From: Oceanisphaera profunda | GTDB taxonomy: Bacteria > Pseudomonadota > Gammaproteobacteria > Enterobacterales > Aeromonadaceae | Reading direction: 5' to 3' | Assembly (NCBI RefSeq): GCF_002157895.1 | Contig: NZ_CP021377.1 | Span: 2,170,001-2,234,000 of the forward strand | DNA length: 64,000 bases | Shown: one piece after another, positions 1 to 7,844 of the stretch | Layout: every line of letters starts with the position of its first letter | Numbering within the stretch: position 1 is the first letter of the stretch | Program-made: the position numbers and the translations under genes | The notes under the pieces: model-generated | Seen by the model: only the letters and a program-made list of their open reading frames with translations | The model's database searches: none | Told to the model about the DNA's origin: nothing

Positions 1-224
1 CTGTTTTGGCTTATCCGTAAACCGCTTTGCTCCCTGCAATCCTTGACGTGCGCTTTCCTTGTTCGCTTCCCTTTCCTGATCCTTCAGGCAGTCCTGTCTA
101 TCATCCTGATGCTCAGTGTTCCTCACCGAGTCTGCCTCTTATCCTTGAGGTGTCCGCATCACTGACTGTGAAGTCCTTGCCATCCTGGCCGCCTGTCTTC
201 CTGACGGGCGCTTTGCTCCTTGCC
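1..224 (-). ncRNA. csrB: CsrB-family CsrA-sequestering small RNA (5' part; 3' end lies beyond the window)
   Basis: The minus strand carries the hallmark of CsrB/RsmZ RNAs: twelve AGGA motifs within about 180 nt (TCCT on the plus strand at 40, 56, 74, 80, 92, 104, 120, 142, 174, 183, 199 and 217), plus two GGGA motifs near 31 and 69. Several sit in small hairpin contexts, such as CAGGATG at about 102-108 and GGCCAGGATGGC at 181-192. Known CsrB RNAs bind many CsrA dimers through GGA loops and relieve CsrA repression of translation. The plus-strand ORF and the antisense ORF here are artefacts of the repeated motif. A TATTAT -10 at 230-235 (minus) would start the RNA near 224. The 3' half and terminator are outside the window, so length is unknown. 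Identification rests on motif density, not on alignment. Confidence 0.8.
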
Positions 225-229
225 CAAAC

Positions 230-321
230 ATAATAACCCGCTTATCGACGCTAAGGCGGCGAGTTGCGTACTTAAATCTAACGCTACGTTAAAGTGACTT
301 TTGTTAAGGTGTTGATTTACA
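230..321 (-). promoter_or_regulatory. Putative csrB promoter with a UvrY/GacA-like upstream box
   Basis: Read on the minus strand, TATTAT at 235-230 is a plausible -10 and the corresponding -35 position is poor, as expected for an activator-dependent promoter. About 80-95 bp upstream, at 321-302, the minus strand reads TGTAAATCAACACCTTAACA, an imperfect form of the GacA/UvrY palindrome TGTAAG-N6-CTTACA with one extra base. The BarA/UvrY (GacS/GacA) system is the known activator of csrB genes. Positions 241-410 otherwise contain no gene. Confidence 0.45.
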
Positions 322-410
322 ATGAGTAATAGATAATTGGTGGCGTTAATCTGGGGTAAGAAAGGGACTATGCTGCTTTTTCTTTGCGAGATCTCGCACA
401 CATAAACCAG

Positions 411-941
411 CTAAAGACTGGGCTTTTTCGACATTGGCTGTATTGAGGCTTCGTGATTGAGTAGCCACGCCTTGCGCGTTATGCCGCCTGCGTAGCCGAC
501 TAACTTACCGCTGGCGCCAATTACCCTATGACAAGGAATGATCAGTGCAATGGGATTACGGCTATTGGCCAGCCCCACGGCCCGCATCGCCTTGGGGTTA
601 TTAATACTCAGGGCTATGTCTTTATAACTGCGATGCTCACCATGAGCAATGGTCAGCAGTGCTTGCCACACCTGTTGCTGAAACGCGGTACCTTGCGGAG
701 CCAGCGGTAAATTAAATTGCTGGCGAGAACCGGCAAAGTATTCATCCAACTGCTGACACGCCTCTTGCTGCAAGGGCGTGCTGGGGGCGATCATGGCGGC
801 AACCTCATCACTAAAATGCAGCGCCGTGATCACTTCTTGCTGATTGGCATCAGTGCGGGTTGCGAGCGTGATCCAACCCAATGGGCAGGCTTGAGTGTAA
901 CTGGCTTCAGTATCATTGGCTTGGGAGGAAGAGGTCGACAT
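411..941 (-). CDS. ogt: Methylated-DNA--protein-cysteine S-methyltransferase (Ogt/MGMT type)
   Basis: A suicide DNA-repair protein that transfers the methyl group of O6-methylguanine (and O4-methylthymine) to its own cysteine. The 176-residue protein has the diagnostic active site IIPCHRVI with the acceptor Cys at residue 137, preceded by the helix-turn-helix part (about residues 86-126) containing the NPKAMRAVG and SRNP segments that hold the DNA. The length fits single-domain Ogt (about 170 aa) rather than two-domain Ada. The ATG at 941 has an AGGA ribosome site upstream. Its 3' end faces the csrB promoter region; the gene upstream on the same strand is the NIF3-like ORF, separated by 84 bp of purine-rich repeat, so co-transcription is possible but not shown. 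Confidence 0.93.
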   Translation of the reverse strand: MSTSSSQANDTEASYTQACPLGWITLATRTDANQQEVITALHFSDEVAAMIAPSTPLQQEACQQLDEYFAGSRQQFNLPLAPQGTAFQQQVWQALLTIAHGEHRSYKDIALSINNPKAMRAVGLANSRNPIALIIPCHRVIGASGKLVGYAGGITRKAWLLNHEASIQPMSKKPSL

Positions 942-952
942 AGTGGGTTCCT

Positions 953-1037
953 ATATAGAGTGAGAAGTGAAGGGTGAGGCGTCAAGGCAGGCCGTCTTTG
1001 GCTGGTTCCCTGCACGCTTAACACCTTACTCCTCACT
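953..1037. repeat. Purine-rich GTGAGGAGTGAAG dispersed repeat, inverted pair
   Basis: The left arm (about 957-980) is AGTGAG/AGTGAAGGGTGAGGCG-like and the right arm (about 1022-1036) is its pyrimidine-rich inverse CACCTTACTCCTCAC. The same word family recurs near 1368, 7615, 23505, 23680, 29675-29818, 41368 and 55847-55895. The right arm runs into the stop codon and last codons of the next gene (ending Ser-Glu-Glu). Confidence 0.6.
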
Positions 1038-1352
1038 GAGTATAAGATCACTCAGCTGCCAAACGTCGAAGGCGGGTTCTTCATAAGGGTGGGCGGTTCT
1101 TAGAGCACTAATGGCGGTGCGGATCAGAGCATCATCACACACTAACTCTACTCGTACCTCTGCTACTTGTTCAACAATGCCAGCTTGGCCGATAAAAGGG
1201 TTAGCAGAGGCTAAAGGCTTAAATTGCCCGGTGCCACGGGTTTCAAAGCAGCACTGTTCGTAGTCGCCAATTTTTCCCGCGCCGGTAGCAAACACCGCTG
1301 ATTTTACTTGTTCCAGATGCGACTCAGGTACGAAAAATACTAATTTATACAT
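1026..1352 (-). CDS. NIF3/YqfO-like (CutA-fold) small protein
   Basis: A 108-residue protein resembling the stand-alone form of the insert domain found in YqfO/NIF3 proteins. It opens with YKLVFFVPESHLEQVKSA, has a central GAGKIGDYEQCCFETRGTG segment typical of this family, and ends with RTAHPYEEPAFDVW. The domain has a CutA/PII-like ferredoxin fold; its biochemical role is not established, so no reaction is assigned. No signal peptide or membrane segment is present. The final codons and stop lie inside a purine-rich dispersed repeat, so the last few residues may be repeat-derived. Genomic context (ogt downstream, PhnA-domain gene upstream) does not explain its job. Confidence 0.8.
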   Translation of the reverse strand: MYKLVFFVPESHLEQVKSAVFATGAGKIGDYEQCCFETRGTGQFKPLASANPFIGQAGIVEQVAEVRVELVCDDALIRTAISALRTAHPYEEPAFDVWQLSDLILSEE

Positions 1353-1490
1353 TAGAGACCTGCTTAAAGAATGTGAGGTGTAAGGGGTTAAGCGTAAGAT
1401 AGGCCAGCGCTAAGCTAAAGATAACCTTAAAGGCGGGTTCGCCACTGTATTCTAAAAAATGTATAGGTGAGGGGCAAACGCCAAATTTAT

Positions 1491-1522
1491 AATAGTGAGG
1501 TGTTTGACAACACCTCACTATT
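1491..1522. other. Perfect 14-bp stem-loop in the gap after the PhnA-domain gene
   Basis: AATAGTGAGGTGTT (1491-1504) pairs perfectly with AACACCTCACTATT (1509-1522) around a TGAC loop. No T-run follows on either strand, so it is not a clear intrinsic terminator; the stem sequence belongs to the GTGAGG repeat family. It could act as an RNA-stabilising hairpin downstream of the PhnA-domain gene. Confidence 0.6.
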
Positions 1523-1538
1523 CACCCCTCACTGGTTT

Positions 1539-2111
1539 TTAGACTTTCTTCAAGAACTGCACGGCCAATTGAATTTGTACACCGTTAACGCGGCCACCAA
1601 TGTGGCCTGCTAAACTGGCGTTAAGGCTGATATTTTTCACCGTGGTGCCACGTTTAGCGGTAAAGCCGGCGCCTTTCACGTCTAAGTCTTTAATAATGGT
1701 GACTGAATCACCGGTCTGTAAGCGTACGCCATTGCTATCGAATAAGGCCTCGCCTTCATCTTCTTCGGGCTCGGAAAAACCAATTTCAGCCCATTCTTGT
1801 ACTTCTGGCGGCAGATATAGCATATCCAACAAGTCTTGTGCCCAGCCTTCACCGGACAGCTTTTTTAGGGTGCGCCAAGCCAAAACCTGTACCGCTGGCT
1901 CTGTGCTCCACATGCTATCGTTCAAGCAACGCCAGTGATTTTGATCTTGTGGCGCATCCAATTCTTGCTGGCAAGTTGTGCATAACAGCGCGCAATGTTC
2001 GGCACTGTCTGCCTCATAAGGAGCCACGGCGTGCAGGTCTAAGTTAGCTGTCGCTTTACATAATTCGCAGCTGTGCTCGCTACGGGCCAATAATTGTTGT
2101 TCTATGGACAT
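1539..2111 (-). CDS. PhnA-domain protein (YjdM-like, with N-terminal zinc-ribbon)
   Basis: A 190-residue protein with two parts. The N-terminus (residues 14-50) has two Cys pairs, CELCKA and CTTC, giving a zinc-ribbon/HNH-like motif. The C-terminus (about residues 122-190) is the PhnA domain, an SH3-like barrel with DSNGVRLQTGDSVTIIKDLDVKG and KRGTTVKNI. E. coli YjdM/PhnA is about 110 aa, so this is the longer version common in marine gammaproteobacteria. Despite the name the family is not the phosphonoacetate hydrolase and its function is unknown. The gene is monocistronic: 128 bp of non-coding sequence separate it from the divergent MCE operon, which may share the promoter region. Confidence 0.88.
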   Translation of the reverse strand: MSIEQQLLARSEHSCELCKATANLDLHAVAPYEADSAEHCALLCTTCQQELDAPQDQNHWRCLNDSMWSTEPAVQVLAWRTLKKLSGEGWAQDLLDMLYLPPEVQEWAEIGFSEPEEDEGEALFDSNGVRLQTGDSVTIIKDLDVKGAGFTAKRGTTVKNISLNASLAGHIGGRVNGVQIQLAVQFLKKV

Positions 2112-2239
2112 GATTTATTTTCTCATCTCATGACTAAAAGTGGCAAGATCCTAGCATAAAACCGCCTACTTGTTGTGGTTATAGCCATGATGCCAGACAA
2201 TGTGTAATTGGTAGTAGATGCGTAATAGAGGCCGATTCT

Positions 2240-3364
2240 ATGGAAACCGACAGCTCACCCAGCATAAAGGTACAAGCAGGCTGTGTGCAGATAATAGGCA
2301 GTTGGACTTTAGCCCATTACAGCGAACTCACTCAACGGCTACGCCCCTTGGCAAGCGCGGCGCAAGATGAGCTAACTCAGCTGGATGCCAGCGACTTGAA
2401 TGCCCTGGATACCGCGGGCGCCGCTTTGTTGATTGACCAGCTAGGCATTAGTACTTTTCGGCGGCTATTACCTGAGGCCGAGGCCCTCTCATCGGAGCGG
2501 CAGGCCTTATTATTAGCCGTGCTAGAGGCCATGGATCAAGAGGAACCCACACCTCAAGCACCTAACCGCTGGGCAGATAGTGTGGCTCGCTTAGGGGAGA
2601 ACATGGTGAGCGGCTGGCAGCAGTTTGTGATGTTGCTGGGTTTTATGGGGCTCACGTTAAGCACGCTAGCCCGCACTCTATTTATCCCCGCGCGCTGGCG
2701 CATTACCGCTTTGGTGGCACAGATACAGCAGTGCGGTCTGAATGCGGTGCCCATCGTCGCCTTGCTCACTTTTTTAGTGGGTGCGGTGGTGGCATTTCTG
2801 GGGGCCACCGTATTAGAAAATTTTGGCGCCACTATATATACGGTCGATTTAGTGGCTTATTCGTTTTTACGAGAATTTGGTGTCTTGTTGAGCGCCATTT
2901 TATTGGCTGGGCGCACCGCCAGTGCTTTTACTGCGCAACTGGGCGCCATGAAAGTGAATGAAGAGCTGGATGCACTGCGCACGCAGGGCCTAGATCCCAT
3001 GGAATTACTGGTGTTGCCGCGGATGTTGGCGCTGGTGATCACGCTGCCGCTGCTGACTTTTATCGGCATGTTATCGGGCTTATTTGGTGGCGCCTTAGTG
3101 TGTTTACTGGCGCTGGATATTTCGTTTGCGCAATATATGACAATCTTGCAGCAAGTACCTGTGCAGCATTTATTAGTCGGCTTGGGCAAGGCACCGATTT
3201 TTGCCTTCTTGATAGCGCTAATCGGCTGCTTAGAAGGCTTTAAAGTGCAAGGCAGCGCTCAATCTGTGGGCGAGCACACCACCTCGAGCGTGGTACAGTC
3301 TATTTTCGTGGTAATTTTGCTCGATGCCATTGCGGCACTGTTTCTGATGGAGATGGGATGGTAA
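2240..3364 (+). CDS. MlaE-family lipid ABC permease fused to an N-terminal STAS domain
   Basis: First gene of a four-gene MCE operon. Residues 1 to about 95 form a STAS-like domain (LTQLDASDLNALDTAGAALL resembles MlaB). Residues from about 130 to 374 are an MlaE permease, with the typical VLENFGATIYTVDLVAYSFLR, LLAGRTASAFTAQLGAMKVNEE and DALRTQGLDPMELLVLPR stretches and five or so hydrophobic segments. Canonical Mla has separate MlaB and MlaE; here they are one polypeptide. The predicted role is to move phospholipid or related hydrophobic substrates across the inner membrane together with the ATPase and the MCE protein encoded next. The ATG follows a gap of 128 bp from the divergent PhnA-domain gene. 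Substrate and direction are unknown. Confidence 0.92.
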   Translation: METDSSPSIKVQAGCVQIIGSWTLAHYSELTQRLRPLASAAQDELTQLDASDLNALDTAGAALLIDQLGISTFRRLLPEAEALSSERQALLLAVLEAMDQEEPTPQAPNRWADSVARLGENMVSGWQQFVMLLGFMGLTLSTLARTLFIPARWRITALVAQIQQCGLNAVPIVALLTFLVGAVVAFLGATVLENFGATIYTVDLVAYSFLREFGVLLSAILLAGRTASAFTAQLGAMKVNEELDALRTQGLDPMELLVLPRMLALVITLPLLTFIGMLSGLFGGALVCLLALDISFAQYMTILQQVPVQHLLVGLGKAPIFAFLIALIGCLEGFKVQGSAQSVGEHTTSSVVQSIFVVILLDAIAALFLMEMGW

Positions 3365-4236
3365 ACGAGGCGGCAAAACCTGAGACAGTCAGCTCTCTGC
3401 CTGTGATCACTGAGGAAACTAAAACGGTGATTAAGGTGCAGAACTTGGCCAACCGTTTTGGCAGCCATGCGGTGCACGAACAGCTGGATTTGGCTGTGCG
3501 TGCGGGCGAAATCTTAGGTGTAGTGGGTGGCTCTGGCACCGGCAAGTCGGTGTTGCTGCGCTCTATCGTGGGCTTGCGCCAACCCGATGAAGGCTCGGTG
3601 CAGGTGTTTGGCCAAGACTTATTGGCCTTATCAGATGCCGAGCGCGAGCCACTGCAACAACGCATGGGCGTGTTGTTTCAAAAGGGTGCGCTGTATTCGT
3701 CGTTAACCTTGGCGGAAAATGTGGCCTTGGCGTTAATTGAGCAAGCCGGTCTGTCGCGCAGTGAGGCCAAGCGGTTAGCTGAGCTTAAGCTGGCGCTGGT
3801 GGGCTTGCCGCGATCGGCAGTGGATAAGTATCCGTCTGAGTTGTCTGGCGGCATGATCAAACGGGCGGCGCTGGCTCGTGCTCTGGCGCTGGATCCAGAT
3901 ATTTTATTTTTGGATGAACCTACCGCCGGCCTGGATCCTATTTCGGCGGCGGCCTTCGATCGACTTCTGCTCACCTTGCGTGATGCCCTTAAATTAACGG
4001 TATTTTTGGTGACTCACGATTTGGACACCTTATATGCCTGTTGTGACCGCGTGGCGGTATTGTCGCAAAAACGGGTACTAGTGGTGGATACACTAGCGGC
4101 GGTGGCGGACACCGATGACGCTTGGATCCGCGATTACTTTCACGGGCCTCGTGGGCGTGCCGCGCAACAAGCAGCAGCACCCGCAGCTAAATCCGCAACC
4201 ACACAAGCAACCGAACTTGAGTCGAGGATCAAATAA
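3358..4236 (+). CDS. ABC transporter ATP-binding protein of MCE system (MlaF-like)
   Basis: A 292-residue ATPase that energises the MlaE-type permease encoded just upstream, overlapping it by 7 nt. Walker A GGSGTGKS lies near residue 58, the signature LSGGMIKRAALARA near 161 and Walker B DILFLDEPTAGLDP near 182, followed by the H-loop VTHD. The LSGGMIKR form with Met is characteristic of the MlaF/MceG group. A C-terminal tail of about 30 Ala/Gln-rich residues is longer than in MlaF and likely flexible. Its ATG at 3358 lies within the end of the permease gene, so translation is coupled. The operon continues with an MCE protein and a lipoprotein. Confidence 0.93.
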   Translation: MVNEAAKPETVSSLPVITEETKTVIKVQNLANRFGSHAVHEQLDLAVRAGEILGVVGGSGTGKSVLLRSIVGLRQPDEGSVQVFGQDLLALSDAEREPLQQRMGVLFQKGALYSSLTLAENVALALIEQAGLSRSEAKRLAELKLALVGLPRSAVDKYPSELSGGMIKRAALARALALDPDILFLDEPTAGLDPISAAAFDRLLLTLRDALKLTVFLVTHDLDTLYACCDRVAVLSQKRVLVVDTLAAVADTDDAWIRDYFHGPRGRAAQQAAAPAAKSATTQATELESRIK

Positions 4237-5174
4237 TGGAAACCCGCGCCCATCATGTGTTGATTGGTTTTTTTACGCTCGCGGTTGCCGCCAGTATCTT
4301 ATTATTTAGCTTATGGCTGGTTAAATCTGGCAGCCAACAAGACTCTCGGCTTTATGACATTGTTTTTCGCGAGGCGGTGAGCGGTCTAAACGTAGGCAGT
4401 GCCGTGGAATACAGTGGCATTCGCGTCGGTGAAGTAGAACGCTTATCGCTGGATGCAGACGATCCGCGCCAAGTATGGGCGAGAGTACGTATTACCAAGC
4501 GCACGCCGATTAAAACCGATACCAAAGCGCGTCTAGCATTGGCCAATATTACAGGTGCTTCTAATATCCAGCTCAGTGAAGGCTCGCCAGATAGCCCAGA
4601 CTTAGCGACCGACGAAGATGAAATACCTGTGATAGTGGCTGAGCCTTCGCCCTTCGCTCAGTTACGCTTAAACAGCGAAGAGCTAGTGGCGGGCTTTAAA
4701 ACCTTAATTGAAAATGCCAATGCACTTTTTTCAGAAGAAAATAATCAGCACTTTAGCCAAGTGTTGATTAATCTGGAAGCCACGACTGGCGTGATAGCCG
4801 AGCAAAAAAACGATCTGGGCCAAGGTATTCAAGATTTAGCCACCGCCAGTCAGCAGATGAAAATTACCATGGAACGGGCTGCAAGTTTGCTTGGTCAATT
4901 AGAGGGCCAGTTTAATGCAAAAGGAGAGCGATTATTTCGCAATGCAGATACTGGCATGGCGGCACTGTCGCGCAGCAGTCAGCAATTAGAGTCGTTACTA
5001 AAGGATAATCAGCCTGCATTAGCGTCAGGCTTACACAGCCTAGGCGAGCTGGAGCCCACCTTGTTGGAGCTGCGTGCGACCTTACAAAGTTTAGGCGTGG
5101 TGTCGCGAAAATTAGAGCAAGACCCGAGCGACTTCTTGCTGGGCGGCGAACGCATTAAGGAGTTTAAACCATGA
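4236..5174 (+). CDS. MCE-domain substrate-binding protein (MlaD-like, long form)
   Basis: A 312-residue protein anchored by one N-terminal membrane helix (about residues 7-29). One MCE domain follows (about 38-118: YDIVFREAVSGLNVGSAVEYSGIRVGEV), then a long helical region (about 150-310) rich in Gln and Leu with coiled-coil character. Canonical MlaD is about 180 aa and lacks the long tail, so this resembles the MceD/LetB-like class in which the helical extension may build a bridge or needle across the periplasm. It overlaps the ATPase gene by 1 nt and the lipoprotein gene by 4 nt, so the four genes form one translationally coupled unit. Confidence 0.92.
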   Translation: METRAHHVLIGFFTLAVAASILLFSLWLVKSGSQQDSRLYDIVFREAVSGLNVGSAVEYSGIRVGEVERLSLDADDPRQVWARVRITKRTPIKTDTKARLALANITGASNIQLSEGSPDSPDLATDEDEIPVIVAEPSPFAQLRLNSEELVAGFKTLIENANALFSEENNQHFSQVLINLEATTGVIAEQKNDLGQGIQDLATASQQMKITMERAASLLGQLEGQFNAKGERLFRNADTGMAALSRSSQQLESLLKDNQPALASGLHSLGELEPTLLELRATLQSLGVVSRKLEQDPSDFLLGGERIKEFKP

Positions 5175-5869
5175 GCACAGCTCTATTTCACTGTTTACCG
5201 CGCATTTTTTCGGGCTTGAATCGGCGTCTTAACTCTGTTTTCGGCTCTGCCAGCGCCGTTATGCTAGTGGGCTTAAGTGTCACGGGCTTAAGCGGCTGCT
5301 CTATTTTGCCTAAAACGGAGCCGGTGGTTTTTTATCGCCTACCGCCGGTACAGACTGCTCACTCAAACGTTACTACCCCGCCAGCATTGGCGCTGACGGT
5401 GCGCATTAAACAGCCGGATAGCAGTGGCTTACTGGTCAGCAATCGCATTGCCGTGATCCCTGCCGATAACCAACTGAGTGCTTACCAAGGTGCGCGTTGG
5501 GCAAGCAGCGTGCCGATCTTATTTCGTGACCAAGTGACGGATGCGTGGCTACAAAGCGGGCGCATTCAGCACGTTATTAATGACAGTAAACCGCTGGCAG
5601 CGGATCGCGAGTTGGCGGGCAGTTTGCGCGCTTTTCAAACTGAATATATTAACGGTCAGCCCACTGTGGTTATCCATTTTGACGCCCAGTGGATAGACCC
5701 TAATAGCCGCACCTTGTTAGCCAGCCGCCGTTTTAGCGTGACCGAGCCCACGGCAACTGCAGAGGTGCCCGCCGTGGTGGCCGCCTTTGCTGTGGCGCAG
5801 GCACGTTTAAGTCAAGCGCTGCTGGAGTGGGTACTTGCGCAGCCCACAGTGCAGCAGGAGGCCCGTTAA
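5171..5869 (+). CDS. ABC-type transport auxiliary lipoprotein (PqiC/MCE-associated)
   Basis: A 232-residue predicted outer-membrane lipoprotein that ends the MCE operon. The lipobox LSGC places the acylated Cys at residue 43 after a hydrophobic stretch (29-40); the signal region is longer than usual, so a start nearer Met31 is possible. The mature part matches the auxiliary-lipoprotein family (PqiC-like): YRLPPVQTA near the start, RIAVIPADNQLSAYQGARWASSVP in the middle and a GSLRAFQTEY segment. Such proteins dock MCE machines at the outer membrane. The residue after Cys is Ser, not Asp, compatible with Lol export to the outer membrane. Confidence 0.9.
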   Translation: MSTALFHCLPRIFSGLNRRLNSVFGSASAVMLVGLSVTGLSGCSILPKTEPVVFYRLPPVQTAHSNVTTPPALALTVRIKQPDSSGLLVSNRIAVIPADNQLSAYQGARWASSVPILFRDQVTDAWLQSGRIQHVINDSKPLAADRELAGSLRAFQTEYINGQPTVVIHFDAQWIDPNSRTLLASRRFSVTEPTATAEVPAVVAAFAVAQARLSQALLEWVLAQPTVQQEAR

Positions 5870-5872
5870 CCG

Positions 5873-7611
5873 ATGAGCCATGCCAAGCACACCTTGCGTC
5901 GGCTGTTTAGCCGACCTTCACACAGCCTGCTGCCGCTAGTGCTGCTGGGCTGTGTAATAGGAGTGCTGGCAGGCTTAGTGATGGCGAGCTTTATTGGCTT
6001 GCTGAATTTGGTGTTAAGTTGGCTTAATGGCAACTCATTAGAAGATTTTGAGTCTTTATCAATGGCGTGGCGCTTTGGTTTACCGATACTGGGCAGCCTA
6101 CTATTAATTTTGCTGTATCGCATCACGCCAGCCTCGGCTCAGACGGTGGGCTTAGCCTATGTGTTGGAACGTTTACAGTTTGGTGGCGGCCGCTTGCCGC
6201 TGGCCAATACGCTGTTTCAGTTTGTAGCAGCGTTAATCTCACTGGGCTCGGGGCACAGTGTGGGGCGAGAAGGGCCAGCAGTACAAATGGGGGCCGGCCT
6301 TGCCAGTTGGCTGGGCCAAATGACCCGCAGGCCACCCAGTCAGTTACGTTTGTTGGTGGGTTGCGGCACGGCGGCGGCAATTTCAGCGGCATTTGACACA
6401 CCCTTAGCGGGCGTGCTGTTTGCCATGGAAGTGGTGCTGATGGAATACAGCATTCTTGGCTTTGCCCCCATTATTGCCTCTGCGGTGAGTGCTTCCGCCT
6501 TTACTCATCTTCTGCTTGGCCCCATGCGGTGTTAGCGCCGGCCAATTTATCCTTAGCCGATTATGGCGATATGCCGGGCCTATTAGCGACTGGCTTGTGG
6601 ATGGGCTTAGTGGCGGTGTTGTTTCATTATTTAGTGCGATTATTTTTGCGTTTTCCACTTCAATCTCGCGCGCTTAAATTATTGCTGGCGGGATTAATTA
6701 CCGGCAGCTTAGCGGTGTGGGTGCCAGAAATATTAGGCTCAGGTTATGACACTATTAATCTTGCCTTAAGCGACCAAGTACCCATCAAGCTGTTGTTTAT
6801 TATCTTGCTCGCTAAGTTGCTGGCCACCGCCGGCGCCATTGGACTCGGCGTGCCCGGCGGCCAAATTGCCCCCATGTTGATGCTGGGCGTGTGTGCCGGT
6901 GGCGTGGCTGGCGCTATTCTGCCCGGTAACTCAGAGCCTGGTTTGTATGCATTGTTAGGCATGGCCGCCATGATGGGTGCCGTGTTAAATGCCCCTTTGG
7001 CGGCGATTGCTGCGGTTTTGGAACTATCGCTAAGTGCCGAGGCGATGTTTCCCGCCATGACGGTGGTGCTGACCGCTAATCTAGTGTGTCAGCATGGCTT
7101 TGGTCAGCCGTCGTTAATTCTTACTTTGCTAAAGAAGCGAGGCCGCTTACTGCATACGGACCCACTGCGCACCGCCTTGGCCCAGCGTTATTTATCTGAG
7201 TTAGCGAGCTTTAATTTTGCAGAGTTAGATATGGCTGTCGATAGTAGTGTTAGCGGCGTATTAGCACCGCCTCAACCGTGGGTAGTGGTACGCGATGGCG
7301 AGCACAGTTATTTATTAAAACAAGAGTCGCTGCGCCACGCTTATCAGCAATATCAAAGCGCGCTGGATGAAGACGAGCATGAACATGAAGATAAAAAGCC
7401 CAATGACGATCTGGCGTGGATCACCCCGCTGTTAACCATTAATCGACGACTGCGTGACTTAACAGAAGATGCATCTTTGCTGATGGCCTTACAAACACTG
7501 CAGCAAGAAGACAGTGCTGGCTTTCTTTTACCCGTAGGCCGCCAAGGCTTAGGACTAGTGACTCGCCGCAGGCTGGTAAAGCGACTGACCTCCGATGAAG
7601 TCGTGCATTGA
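5873..7611 (+). pseudogene. ClC-family chloride channel, reading frame broken by an apparent 1-nt deletion
   Basis: Two adjacent ORFs are the halves of one ClC protein of about 580 residues. The first (5873-6535, 220 aa) has the helix-E/F motif VGREGPAVQ with the gating Glu and ends abruptly as LLLGPMRC-stop. The second (GTG 6529 to 7611, 360 aa) continues with VPGGQIAP, the second anion-binding motif, and a C-terminal CBS-like region containing a very acidic DEDEHEHED loop. One extra C in the CCCC run at 6520-6523 joins them as LLLGPHAVLAPAN with no missing residues. This could be a real inactivating mutation, a sequencing error in a homopolymer, or -1 slippage of a Pro tRNA on C-CCC. It lies 3 nt after the MCE operon and may be co-transcribed. 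ClC proteins are Cl-/H+ antiporters or channels of the inner membrane. Confidence 0.78.
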
Positions 7612-7761
7612 TGTGGTGTGAGGCGTAAATTGTGAGGAGTAAAGCCTAATATGAGCCTTGTTTATCTTTTGTAGCTGCCAACTTGTTCGGCAGTCCTGCG
7701 AAGCAGGATAATATGATCAGTTATATTTCCAGAATGGTATAAAACACGCTCTGGCCCACCC

Positions 7762-7799
7762 AAAAAAAGACACCGCCGGTGCAGGCGGTGTCTTTTTTA
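7762..7799. terminator. Bidirectional intrinsic terminator
   Basis: GACACCGCC (7769-7777) pairs with GGCGGTGTC (7784-7792), flanked by seven A on the left and six T on the right, so it can stop transcription from the ClC side and from the convergent C39-peptidase gene. The rest of 7612-7844 holds only repeat-like sequence (GCGAAGCAGGA near 7697, similar to 32175). Confidence 0.9.
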
Positions 7800-7844
7800 T
7801 TATCTTTTATTGCTGAGTACTATTTGCTTTCGATAAGCTTTGCG

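Noticed and set aside
27-401. ORFs of 68 and 80 aa on both strands at the left end
   Set aside because: They read through the AGGA-rich RNA and its promoter; composition is repeat-driven and no protein family is recognisable.
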